A stretch of 64,000 bases of DNA from Corynebacterium urealyticum DSM 7109 (GTDB lineage Bacteria; Actinomycetota; Actinomycetes; Mycobacteriales; Mycobacteriaceae). Numbering within the stretch: position 1 is the stretch's first letter; each line of letters opens with the position of its first letter. The notes below the pieces were generated by a model. It saw only the letters and a program-made list of their open reading frames with translations, was not told where the DNA came from and searched no databases. Made by a program: the position numbers and the translations under genes. The stretch covers positions 2,108,001-2,172,000 of the forward strand of contig NC_010545.1 in the NCBI RefSeq assembly GCF_000069945.1, read 5' to 3'. Positions 16,628 through 24,423 of this stretch are shown one piece after another.

Positions 16628-17473
16628 GGTGCTGTTGCAAACTTCAGGCGGAGAGCCGTGACGACCCAGTCTTCATCCTCTGATGCTCGCTGCGGGTCGG
16701 CGTTCTCAGGCAGCCTCGAACACCCGGCTGACGATCACCGCATCCGGGTTCGGTTGCCCGTAGGCAAACATCGCGCCCTGGCCTTTCCGTAATGAGTGCA
16801 TCGCTTCCATCCCTTTCAACGTCCGGTACGCCGAGGTCCGGTTTTTGAACGCCCCCTTCGGTCCGAGGATCCGTTTCAGCCGCCCATGATCTCCTTCAAT
16901 GACGTTATTGAGGTATTTCACCTGCCGGTGTTCCACGGTCTGCGGGCAGATTCCCTCTGACTTCAACTCGGCGATTGCCCTGGCCAGGGAGGGTGCTTTA
17001 TCGGTGTTGATCACCCGCGGGAACCCGGTTATCGTGTTCGACCTCAGGGTCTTGGCCAGGAAACGCTTCGCTGCGGCGACGTTACGCTTTGGGGACAGGT
17101 AAAAATCCAGGGTATGCCCGCCAGCGGTGATGGTCCGATAGAGGTAGCACCACTTTCCCCCGACCCGGATATAGGTCTCGTCCACCCGCCAGGACCGGGC
17201 CTGCCAGTCAGGAACTTGTCGGTACCACCAAGTGTGCTTGTCCAGCTCAGGGGCGTATTTCTGGACCCAGGGGTGAGAATCGTGGTGTGATCAACCGGCA
17301 CGCCCCGCTGAAGTCATCATCTCTTCGAGATCTCGGTAGCTCACCCCGTAGCGGCAGTACCACCGCACCGCCCACAGGATGATTTCACGGGGGAAATGAC
17401 GACCGGAGAAGATGCCCATGGCTGTGATTATTTCACGCAGGTCTTCCTGTCGCCCGAACTTTGCAACAGCACC
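16628..17473 (-). mobile_element. IS6-family (IS1628-like) element, copy 2
   Basis: 846 bp, same length as copy 1 and inverted relative to it, with the same GGTGCTGTTGCAAA terminal repeats. The transposase differs from copy 1 at only a couple of visible codons (AKTLRSN versus AKPLRTN). The two copies bound a 3.6-kb segment (13838-17473) resembling a composite transposon. No matching octamers flank it. Confidence 0.92.
16706..17419 (-). pseudogene. IS6-family transposase (copy 2), internally frame-disrupted
   Basis: Same 714-bp start-to-stop span as copy 1, with the same two compensating frame breaks around AGRAG-stop and VDHTTI. Sharing identical lesions means one copy derives from the other after the damage. 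Either the protein was supplied in trans or by recoding, or the copies spread by recombination. Confidence 0.85.
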
Positions 17474-17733
17474 TTCAATCGAGTCGCTCAACGCTTAAAC
17501 TGCGTAAAGCTACCCGTAACCGCGGGCAATTCCCGAACGATACCGCGGCGCTGAAAACGCTGTGGCTGATGATCTGCAACATCGAAGACAAGCGCGCTGC
17601 CCAGCGAGCGAAGAATGCAAAGCGCGACATCGAATGCAACGGCTATGTTGAAGGGGTGAAAGCCACCGGGTGGAAACAGGCCATCAACCAACTAGCTGTG
17701 GCACACCCCGACCGATTCGCGGACTACTTGTAA
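17474..17733 (+). pseudogene. IS256-family transposase, C-terminal fragment
   Basis: Encodes LRKATRNRGQFPNDTAALKT, then LMICNIEDKRAAQRAK and GWKQAINQLAVAHPDRFADYL with a TAA stop at 17731, which is the conserved C terminus of IS256-type transposases. Just upstream, IESLNA is in another frame (one extra base near 17492), so this end is also damaged. Confidence 0.85.
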
Positions 17734-17768
17734 ACCAAGCCCCCGCACACAAAGAATCGGACACTCTC
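17474..17768 (+). mobile_element. IS256-family element, right end remnant
   Basis: Contains the transposase 3' end and the right terminal repeat ending GACACTCTC at 17768. It is followed directly by the TCAGCCTT duplication. Together with 10329-10810 it defines the outermost insertion. Confidence 0.88.
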
Positions 17769-17776
17769 TCAGCCTT
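17769..17776. repeat. 8-bp target site duplication, right copy
   Basis: TCAGCCTT, identical to 10321-10328. It keeps the esterase frame (..TPKAE | AQLPPL..) when one copy is removed. Confidence 0.92.
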
Positions 17777-17884
17777 TGGTGTGGTGGGCAGTTCTCCCAG
17801 GCCCAAGCCTAGCACCAGTAGCCCGCTAAAAGCGACGACGGCGGCGCGCTTGAACCCACGGCGAGCTCTAAGGTTTTTCAGCAT
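17769..17884 (-). pseudogene. Esterase 5' end: start codon and signal peptide of the split gene
   Basis: ATG at 17884, preceded by AAGGTAAGAG, encodes MLKNLRARRGFKRAAVVAFS, then GLLVLGLGLGELPTTPKAE. This is a classic Sec signal peptide: basic n-region, hydrophobic core, and a likely cleavage near AEA once joined to AQLPPLPAV at 10320. On its own the frame runs into IS256 DNA after AE. It matches 9360-10328 in frame and strand. Confidence 0.9.
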
Positions 17885-18060
17885 TCTCTTACCTTACATC
17901 AAGGAAGAAAGAAGTCACATGAATAACACCGGTAACATTTACAATGTGACACCACCCCTCCAATAAGCGACCTACCTGCACGATTGTCGGCACGGAATCG
18001 GAGAACATAAACTTCAGTCCTAACCCCCCGCCGTCCCCCCCTACGTAAGAAGGCGAGCTA
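17885..18060. promoter_or_regulatory. Divergent promoter region with GTCACAT/ATGTGAC inverted repeat
   Basis: Lies between the esterase start and the next gene. Arms GTCACAT (17914-17920) and ATGTGAC (17944-17950) are separated by 23 bases. The spacing does not fit a GlxR site (TGTGA-N6-TCACA). The downstream gene has a GAAGGCGAGCTA ribosome binding site. Confidence 0.4.
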
Positions 18061-18927
18061 ATGACGACCCCCGGCAACTCTGAGCGAGACGTCGCACGGT
18101 CAGGCACGCCCGCAACCGACGCGGAGATGTCTGAGGCCACGACCGACGGCGCTACCCCGGCGCCGCATGAGCCAACGGAAAACACCCCGCAGGACAACGC
18201 GCAGGGCGACGTCGACACCGACCCGAACGCCGACACCGCAGCCTCCCCCGTCGCGGACAACTCCCCCGAGGCAACGGACGAGGATGGTACCGAGGCCGAA
18301 CAGGACCCCGAGGAACTGGAGGAGGACGACCGCCCGTGGCGCCAAAACCTCGCCGCGGACATGAAATCCCCCATGGGCAAGCTCCCCACCTGGGGCTGGA
18401 TGGCAATCATCCTGACCGTGGCGGTCATCGCTGCCATCGCCTTCGGAATCCTCTTCATGGGTAAGGCGAAGACCACCGCGGAGGCTAACGAGTCCCCCAC
18501 CGGCGCGATCACCCCATCCCGCCCGGCGGCAACCACGACCAGCAAGTACGAGCGCGACCCGAACGCCGGGGCGCCCAACGGCGGCTACGTGAACCCGGGA
18601 TACGTCGACCCCGGATACTACGAGCCCGCCCCAGAGCCGGAGGAGACGACCACGGACCCCTCCGAGGAAACCACGAGCAAAACCCCAAGCTCGAAGCGCA
18701 AGCCCTCCTCGGACACTCCAAAGCCACCAGCCCAGGGCGATAACGGAAACACCGAGCCGAAGCCGAACCCCGGCACCGGCAATAACGGCGGAAACGAGGG
18801 AGTCCTCCCTAACCCCGGCGACGTCATCGACCAACTCACCGGTGAGGACGACAGCGGCACCGGCGGTGGTAACCGCGGTGGCGGGAACACCGGCGGAGCG
18901 GGAACCGGAAACGGCGGGCGGAACTAG
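18061..18927 (+). CDS. Single-pass membrane protein with low-complexity flanks, unknown function
   Basis: A 288-aa protein. Residues 1-98 are acidic and Pro/Thr-rich and predicted disordered and cytoplasmic. One transmembrane helix follows (about 115-137, WGWMAIILTVAVIAAIAFGI). The extracytoplasmic tail is rich in Pro, Gly, Asn, Ser and Thr, has short Tyr repeats GGYVNPGYVDPGYYEPAPEP and ends in Gly/Asn. No family is recognised. The Gly/Pro-rich tail could cross the cell wall. It lies 45 bases upstream of alaT on the same strand. Confidence 0.75.
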   Translation: MTTPGNSERDVARSGTPATDAEMSEATTDGATPAPHEPTENTPQDNAQGDVDTDPNADTAASPVADNSPEATDEDGTEAEQDPEELEEDDRPWRQNLAADMKSPMGKLPTWGWMAIILTVAVIAAIAFGILFMGKAKTTAEANESPTGAITPSRPAATTTSKYERDPNAGAPNGGYVNPGYVDPGYYEPAPEPEETTTDPSEETTSKTPSSKRKPSSDTPKPPAQGDNGNTEPKPNPGTGNNGGNEGVLPNPGDVIDQLTGEDDSGTGGGNRGGGNTGGAGTGNGGRN

Positions 18928-18972
18928 CCGAAATGCTGGCGAAACGTTTGCCACCCTGGCAAGGTTTGAAGA

Positions 18973-20217
18973 ATGAGTAAGCCCCTACGCCCCAGCGAAT
19001 TGCGCCACCTGAACCAATCTTCGAAGCTGGCTAACGTTCTCTACGAGATCCGCGGCCCAGTCAACGCGGAAGCCGAGCGCATGGCCGCCGACGGCCACCG
19101 GATCCTCAAGCTGAACACCGGCAACCCCGCCGAGTTCGGCTTCGAGGCCCCGGATGTGATCATGCGCGACATGATCTCCGCTCTGCCGCACGCGCAGGGT
19201 TACTCCACCTCCAAGGGCATCATCTCCGCCCGCCGCGCGATCGTCGCCCGCTACGAGGTCATCCCCGGCTTCCCGGAGTTCGACGTCGAGGACGTCTTCC
19301 TGGGTAACGGTGTCTCCGAGCTGATCACGATGACGATGCAGGCCCTGCTCGACGACGGCGACGAGGTCCTCATCCCGTCCCCCGACTACCCGCTGTGGAC
19401 GGCGTCGACGTCCCTGTCCGGCGGTAAGCCGGTGCACTACCTGTGCGACGAGGAGGACAACTGGAACCCCTCCATCGAGGACATCCGCTCCAAGGTCACC
19501 GAGCGCACCAAGGCCATCGTGGTGATCAACCCGAATAACCCGACCGGCGCGGTGTATTCCAAGGAGATCCTGCAGCAGATCGTGGATGTGGCCCGCGAGC
19601 ATTCTCTGCTCATCCTGGCCGACGAGATCTACGACAAGATCCTGTACGACGACGCCAAGCACATCAACATCGCGAGCCTCTGCCCGGACCTGCTGTGCCT
19701 GACCTTCAACGGCCTCTCCAAGGCCTACCGGGTCGCCGGTTACCGCTCCGGCTGGATGGTCATCACCGGCCCGAAGGGGCACGCGGAGGGCTTCCTGGAG
19801 GGCCTGACGATGCTCGCCGGGACGCGGCTGTGCCCGAATGTTCCGGCCCAGCACGCCATCCAGGTGGCGATCTCCGGCCGTCAGTCCATCGACGGCCTCG
19901 TGCTGCCAGGTGGCCGTCTGCTGGAGCAGCGCAATATGGCGTGGGAGAAGCTCAACGAGATCCCGGGCGTGAGCTGCGTGAAGCCGATGGGCGCGCTCTA
20001 CGCTTTCCCGAAGCTGGACCCGAACGTCCACGAGATCCACGACGATGAAAAGCTCATGTTCGATCTGCTCCGCGCGGAGAAGATTCACCTGGTTCAGGGC
20101 ACGGGTTTCAACTGGCCGACCCCGGATCACTTCCGCATGGTTACCCTGCCGTGGGCCCGCGATATCAAGGACGCCATCGAGCGGCTGGGGAACTTCCTCG
20201 CCAGCTACCGCCAGTAG
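18973..20217 (+). CDS. alaT: Alanine/aspartate-type aminotransferase (AlaT/AspC)
   Basis: A 414-aa fold-type I PLP aminotransferase. Visible motifs are LNTGNPAEFGFEAPD, the NPNNPTGAVYSKE segment, DEIYDKILYD and the PLP lysine in TFNGLSKAYRVAGYRSGW. It matches the class of corynebacterial AlaT and mycobacterial AspC (Rv0337c), which transfer the amino group between alanine or aspartate and 2-oxo acids. AAGGTTTGAAGA precedes the ATG. In M. tuberculosis this gene is adjacent to the Rv0338c Fe-S reductase; here the island and one gene separate them. Confidence 0.93.
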   Translation: MSKPLRPSELRHLNQSSKLANVLYEIRGPVNAEAERMAADGHRILKLNTGNPAEFGFEAPDVIMRDMISALPHAQGYSTSKGIISARRAIVARYEVIPGFPEFDVEDVFLGNGVSELITMTMQALLDDGDEVLIPSPDYPLWTASTSLSGGKPVHYLCDEEDNWNPSIEDIRSKVTERTKAIVVINPNNPTGAVYSKEILQQIVDVAREHSLLILADEIYDKILYDDAKHINIASLCPDLLCLTFNGLSKAYRVAGYRSGWMVITGPKGHAEGFLEGLTMLAGTRLCPNVPAQHAIQVAISGRQSIDGLVLPGGRLLEQRNMAWEKLNEIPGVSCVKPMGALYAFPKLDPNVHEIHDDEKLMFDLLRAEKIHLVQGTGFNWPTPDHFRMVTLPWARDIKDAIERLGNFLASYRQ

Positions 20218-20300
20218 GCCCGGCCCCTGCGGCGGACCCCCGCTGCCCGTGCCGACTCAAGGCAGGCAGCCGGGCACAGCCCCCCGGTGCGGAGGCGACT

Positions 20301-21761
20301 TTAGGCGAGCGTGCGGCTGCGGCCGAGTGCGAGCACCCGCCAGCCGGCATCCTCCCAGGACTGCTGGTCCAGGCAATTGCGCCCATCGATCACGGTGGGC
20401 GCCTTCTTTTTCTTCTTCTCCCCCGGCGCTACTCCTGCCCCGGGGGGCGGACCGGCCTGCACCGCATCCAGCGCCTCGGCCGGCTTCAGACGTCGGAACT
20501 TCGGCCACTCGGTAGCCACAATCACCAGCTCCGCTCCCTGCAGGGCCTCGGGCAGCGTGGGGGCGTGCTGCAGCTCGGGAGCCGCCAGGCGGGCAGTTTT
20601 CTTCGCCTTCGGGTCGTAGATGCGCACGTGAGCCCCGGCCTGGTAGAGCCGCATCGCGATATCCACGCCCGGTGCCTCGCGCACATCATCACTGCGAGGC
20701 TTGAAGGCTGCGCCTAGCACGGTGATGCTCCGGCCGGTGACGTCCCCACCGAAGACCTCGTGGGCCATGTGTTCCACCTTGTCGCGGCGGGAGTTGTTGA
20801 TCGCGTCCACCTGGCTCAGCAGGCCGCTGGCCCCGGTCGCGCCGAGCTCTTCGGCGGTGGTCATGAACGCACGGACGTCCTTCGGCAGGCAACCACCACC
20901 GAATCCGAGACCGGCGTGGAGGAAAGACTTGCCGATGCGACGGTCCGCACCCAGGGCCGCGGCGAGTGCCGTGACGTCCCCACCGGAGGCGTCGCAGAGA
21001 TCGGCGACCGCATTGATGAAGCTGATCTTGGTGGCGAGGAAGGAGTTCGCGCTCGTCTTCACCAGCTCCGCGGTGGCGGGGTCCATCATCATCAGTGGTG
21101 ACCCCTCGGCCAGGGGTTCGGCGTAGATCTCCCGGACGAGCTTTTCGACCTTCTCGCGGTCCTCGTCCCGCGCTCCGACGACGATGCGGTCAGGGTGCAG
21201 GGTGTCGTCCACTGCGGTGGATTCGCGGAGAAACTCGGGGTTCCATGCGACGGTGCAGCTCGCCACCGGGGCGGAATCCTTCTTAGCCTTCGAGCCTTTC
21301 TTGCTGCCGGTTTTCTTGGCTGCTGCCTGCGCCGCCGCGGCGTGGATGAGCCGGTCCATCCGTTCCTGCAGCACCGGGGTGGTCCCGACGGGGACGGTGG
21401 ACTTACCCAACAGGACGTGATCGCCGCGTAGTAGCGGGGCCAAGGCGTCGACGACGGCGTAGATCTGGCTGAGGTCGGCCCCCGCACCGCCGGCCTGCTG
21501 CGGGGTGCCGACGCAGAGGAAGTGAGTCTTGGCGAACTCGGCGGCTTCCGCCGGGTCGGTGGTGAAGCGCAGTTTTCCTGCGCTGACCCCCCGTTTCAAA
21601 AGTTTCTTTAATCCCGGTTCGTAGAACGGGGATTTGCCAGCGTTGAGCCTTTCGACTTTCGCTGGATCGGTATCCACCCCCAGCACGTCATGGCCGAGCT
21701 CGGCCATGCACGCTGCGTGTGTTGCTCCCAAGTAGCCGGTGCCGACAACAGTCATCCGCAT
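20301..21761 (-). CDS. ugd: UDP-glucose 6-dehydrogenase with Lys-rich insertions
   Basis: 486 aa from ATG 21761 (MRMTVVGTGYLGATHAACMA); an upstream ATG at 21779 is less likely. It has the N-terminal Rossmann fold, FLCVGTPQ, the catalytic cysteine in GLGFGGGCLPKD, and the C-terminal UDP-binding domain with AAFKPRSDDVREAPG. It oxidises UDP-glucose to UDP-glucuronate for cell-surface glycans. Two low-complexity insertions stand out: KKTGSKKGSKAKKDS (about 158-172) and PPPGAGVAPGEKKKKK near the C terminus. It lies 69 bases downstream of dcd, as in M. tuberculosis dcd-udgA. Confidence 0.93.
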   Translation of the reverse strand: MRMTVVGTGYLGATHAACMAELGHDVLGVDTDPAKVERLNAGKSPFYEPGLKKLLKRGVSAGKLRFTTDPAEAAEFAKTHFLCVGTPQQAGGAGADLSQIYAVVDALAPLLRGDHVLLGKSTVPVGTTPVLQERMDRLIHAAAAQAAAKKTGSKKGSKAKKDSAPVASCTVAWNPEFLRESTAVDDTLHPDRIVVGARDEDREKVEKLVREIYAEPLAEGSPLMMMDPATAELVKTSANSFLATKISFINAVADLCDASGGDVTALAAALGADRRIGKSFLHAGLGFGGGCLPKDVRAFMTTAEELGATGASGLLSQVDAINNSRRDKVEHMAHEVFGGDVTGRSITVLGAAFKPRSDDVREAPGVDIAMRLYQAGAHVRIYDPKAKKTARLAAPELQHAPTLPEALQGAELVIVATEWPKFRRLKPAEALDAVQAGPPPGAGVAPGEKKKKKAPTVIDGRNCLDQQSWEDAGWRVLALGRSRTLA

Positions 21762-21829
21762 GCCCCACACAATACGCACGGATTCGGTTGCGTGACGGGC
21801 AGCGCGTCAGCGACGCCGGATCGGGGCCG

Positions 21830-22396
21830 CTACTTGCGGAAGTTCAGATAAGCCTTCGACGGAGTCGGACCGCGCTGGCCCTGGTACTTCGAGCCCACCG
21901 CACCCGAACCATAGGGGTTCTCGGCGGGGCTGGAGAGCTTGAAAATAGCCAGCTGACCGACCTTCATCCCCGGGTACAGGGCGATCGGCAGGTTCGAGGT
22001 ATTGGAAAGCTCCAGGGTGATGTGACCGGAGAAACCCGGGTCGATGAAGCCCGCGGTGGAGTGGGTCAGCAGCCCCAGGCGCCCCAGCGAGGACTTGCCC
22101 TCCAGGCGGCCTGCCAGGTGATCGGGGATCGTGAACTTCTCAAGCGTCGCGCCGAGGACGAACTCCCCCGGGTGCAGGATGAAGGGCTCCTCGCCTTCCA
22201 CCTCCACGAGGGTGGTGAGCTCCTCCTGCGGCAGCTTCGGGTCGATGTGGGTGTACCGGGAGTTATTGAACACCCGGAACAGGCTATCCAGCCGCACGTC
22301 CACAGAGGAGGGCTGCACCATCGAGGCATCAAAAGGCTCGATGCCGAGCTGACCGGCGGCGATTTCTGAACGGAGGTCACGATCTGAAAGAAGCAC
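21830..22396 (-). CDS. dcd: dCTP deaminase
   Basis: 188 aa starting at GTG 22396 ([20 protein letters not shown]). It has [11 protein letters not shown], the catalytic region [24 protein letters not shown] split over the active site, and the C-terminal [16 protein letters not shown]. The actinobacterial enzyme may also hydrolyse dUTP. The start is fixed by comparison with the family and by a TAGACT box exactly 7 bases upstream, implying a leaderless mRNA. Longer readings of the frame have no support. Confidence 0.95.
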   Translation of the reverse strand: MLLSDRDLRSEIAAGQLGIEPFDASMVQPSSVDVRLDSLFRVFNNSRYTHIDPKLPQEELTTLVEVEGEEPFILHPGEFVLGATLEKFTIPDHLAGRLEGKSSLGRLGLLTHSTAGFIDPGFSGHITLELSNTSNLPIALYPGMKVGQLAIFKLSSPAENPYGSGAVGSKYQGQRGPTPSKAYLNFRK

Positions 22397-22403
22397 GTCT
22401 CCC

Positions 22404-22409
22404 AGTCTA
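22404..22409 (-). promoter_or_regulatory. dcd -10 element (TAGACT-N7-GTG)
   Basis: TAGACT on the minus strand, 7 bases before the dcd GTG. Confidence 0.6.
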
Positions 22410-22550
22410 ACCGAGCAACCCGCGCCGAACCCCCACACCACTGAGCGGGGCTCAGATTGGGCCACCGAGCGACAGCCGGATCGAGCCACCGAGCGACAGC
22501 CGGGTTAAACCATTGTGCAGCGGCCGACGCGACGCTAACGGCCTGGCCTT

Positions 22551-22580
22551 TTGGCTGCTCCCCGACGCGTGCCCTATACT
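22551..22580 (+). promoter_or_regulatory. tRNA-Gly promoter
   Basis: TTGGCT (22551-22556), 18-base spacer, TATACT (22575-22580); the mature tRNA begins 26 bases later. Confidence 0.65.
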
Positions 22581-22606
22581 TAATCGCTAGTGTCCAGGAC
22601 ACATTT

Positions 22607-22677
22607 GCCGATGTAATTCAATGGTAGAATGTCAGCTTCCCAAGCTGAATACGCGGGTTCGATTCCCGTCATCGGCT
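22607..22677 (+). tRNA. tRNA-Gly (anticodon CCC)
   Basis: A 71-nt cloverleaf. Acceptor GCCGATG pairs with CATCGGC. The anticodon loop TTCCCAA gives anticodon CCC. The T arm contains GGTTCGATTCC. The discriminator is T and CCA is not encoded. It is followed by its own terminator. Confidence 0.96.
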
Positions 22678-22684
22678 CAGATTC

Positions 22685-22714
22685 CCCCGGTGGGCATATG
22701 CGCACCGGGGTTTT
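22685..22714 (+). terminator. Terminator after tRNA-Gly
   Basis: CCCCGGTG / CACCGGGG hairpin followed by TTTT. Confidence 0.85.
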
Positions 22715-22866
22715 CGCTATCCCGAGCCATAAAATCCACCCCTCCCCGCTACACTCATATCCACCATCACCCTGCCGAATCCCTACCGGCAGGCCGGGCG
22801 CCGGGGCGAGGTTGACGTCCTAAAACTAAAGAGCGCCCCTGGGGCGGAGAAGGAAGGACCACGACG

Positions 22867-24318
22867 ATGGCGCAGCAAGCCAGTCGGCAGGCCGACGAGC
22901 ATGCCAGCGGGCAGGGACTGACGCGGATCAGCGACCAGGAGAACCCCTACCCGGTACCGGAGAAATACCCGGAGTATCAGCCGAAGAACGATACGACGAA
23001 GGGGCAGCGCAAGCTCTCCGTCTACACCGCTATCGACGCCCTCTTCATCATCGTCACCCTCGCCCTGACCGCCTGGTACCTGGCGCTGATGATCCTCAAC
23101 GGCTTCAACATGGAAACCAAGAGCCTGATCTGGGTGATCTGGTGGTTCCTCGTGCTCGCGTACCTCTCGCTGCCGCGCATGCACCAGCTGTTCACCTTCG
23201 TCTACGTGCCGGACTACTTCGTCGCCCGCGCGCGCACCTCCGATGGGCTGCTGGGCGATCCGGTGAATATTGCGCTGCACGGCTCGGAGGAGGACATCCA
23301 CGCGGTGCTGCTGGCCGCGGGTTGGACGAAGGCAGACAAGATCACGCTGCGTTCCAGCTGGAAGATTGCCGTATCCAGCGTGTTCCGGAAGTCCTACCCG
23401 GCGGCACCGGTCAGCCCGCTGGTGATTTTCAAGCGCTCGCAGGCCTTCGCCTATCAGCAGGAGGATTCCGGCAGTGCATCCAAGCGCCACCACGTGCGGC
23501 TGTGGCGCACCCCGGATGATTGGGCGCTGCCCGGCGGGGAGAAGGTCGCCTGGATGGCCGGCGCAACCTACGACCGGGGCGTGGGGCTGTCCAGCTTCAC
23601 CGGCCAGATCACCCACAAGATCGACGAGGACACGGACGCCGAACGCGACTACCTCATCGGCACCCTGCAGTACGTCGACCCAAAGATCACCGTCAAGGTG
23701 CTGCCGGACTTCTCCTCGCCGTATATCTGCCACAACGGCGGCGGAGACAAGATCGTCACGGATGGTGACCTTCCGATTGTCGACGTCACCGGCGCGGCCG
23801 AAAGGCTCGCTGACGTCCCCAAAGTGCGCGACGGCGTGCAGGCGCGCAAGGAGGAAGAAGAGGCCAGCCGCAAGCGGGACAAGGAGCTGCCACCGGCTGA
23901 GATGAATATCGTCGGTGCGCTGACCGCCATCGTGGCGATCTTCACCGCGTGGCGTTCCGGCACCCAGCTGGCGAGTATCGGCTGGGTGACTGGTTCGCTG
24001 AAGCAGACCTGGGTGCTCTACGGGCACTTCGTCGGGTCGCTAGCGGCACTGCTGCTCCTGGTCCTGACCTTCATGCGCATCCGGTGGGCGCGTGTGCTGC
24101 TGATGGTCACGATCACGCTGATCTCCATCGGCGACCTCTTGGCCGCCGCAACCTCCGAGCACCACGTGGCCAGCAACCTCTTCATGGTGGCGGTCGCGCT
24201 GGTGCTGGTGATGAGTATTTCCTCCGAGAGTTCCAGGCGCTGGGTCAGCGGCGGCCGGGAGGACAAGGTGGTCAGTTACAACCTGCGCCACCCCAACCGC
24301 GGGCTATCCGTGGAGTAG
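22867..24318 (+). CDS. Membrane protein with LssY-C-like domain
   Basis: A 483-aa protein. Two N-terminal transmembrane helices (about 55-77 and 88-105) precede a soluble domain whose segments GDPVNIALHGSEEDIHAVLL, then AGWTKADKITLRSSWKI and KRHHVRLWRTPD, resemble the LssY C-terminal domain associated with lipid carriers. A charged linker (EEEEASRKRDKE) leads to about four C-terminal helices. It probably acts at the cytoplasmic membrane; the substrate is unknown. GGAAGGA precedes the ATG. It is followed by ramB on the same strand after 105 bases. Confidence 0.75.
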   Translation: MAQQASRQADEHASGQGLTRISDQENPYPVPEKYPEYQPKNDTTKGQRKLSVYTAIDALFIIVTLALTAWYLALMILNGFNMETKSLIWVIWWFLVLAYLSLPRMHQLFTFVYVPDYFVARARTSDGLLGDPVNIALHGSEEDIHAVLLAAGWTKADKITLRSSWKIAVSSVFRKSYPAAPVSPLVIFKRSQAFAYQQEDSGSASKRHHVRLWRTPDDWALPGGEKVAWMAGATYDRGVGLSSFTGQITHKIDEDTDAERDYLIGTLQYVDPKITVKVLPDFSSPYICHNGGGDKIVTDGDLPIVDVTGAAERLADVPKVRDGVQARKEEEEASRKRDKELPPAEMNIVGALTAIVAIFTAWRSGTQLASIGWVTGSLKQTWVLYGHFVGSLAALLLLVLTFMRIRWARVLLMVTITLISIGDLLAAATSEHHVASNLFMVAVALVLVMSISSESSRRWVSGGREDKVVSYNLRHPNRGLSVE

Positions 24319-24423
24319 GAAGCGCCACCCGCGCTCGACATTCGAGCAGGAACGCGCCCGGGAAACGCCCCGCACCGGAACGTCTCCGCGACAGAACGCC
24401 TCCGCAACGAAGAAAGGTTCAGC

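Noticed and set aside
17914-17950. GlxR binding site upstream of the esterase
   Set aside because: The half-sites GTCACAT and ATGTGAC are 23 bases apart and face the wrong way for TGTGA-N6-TCACA.
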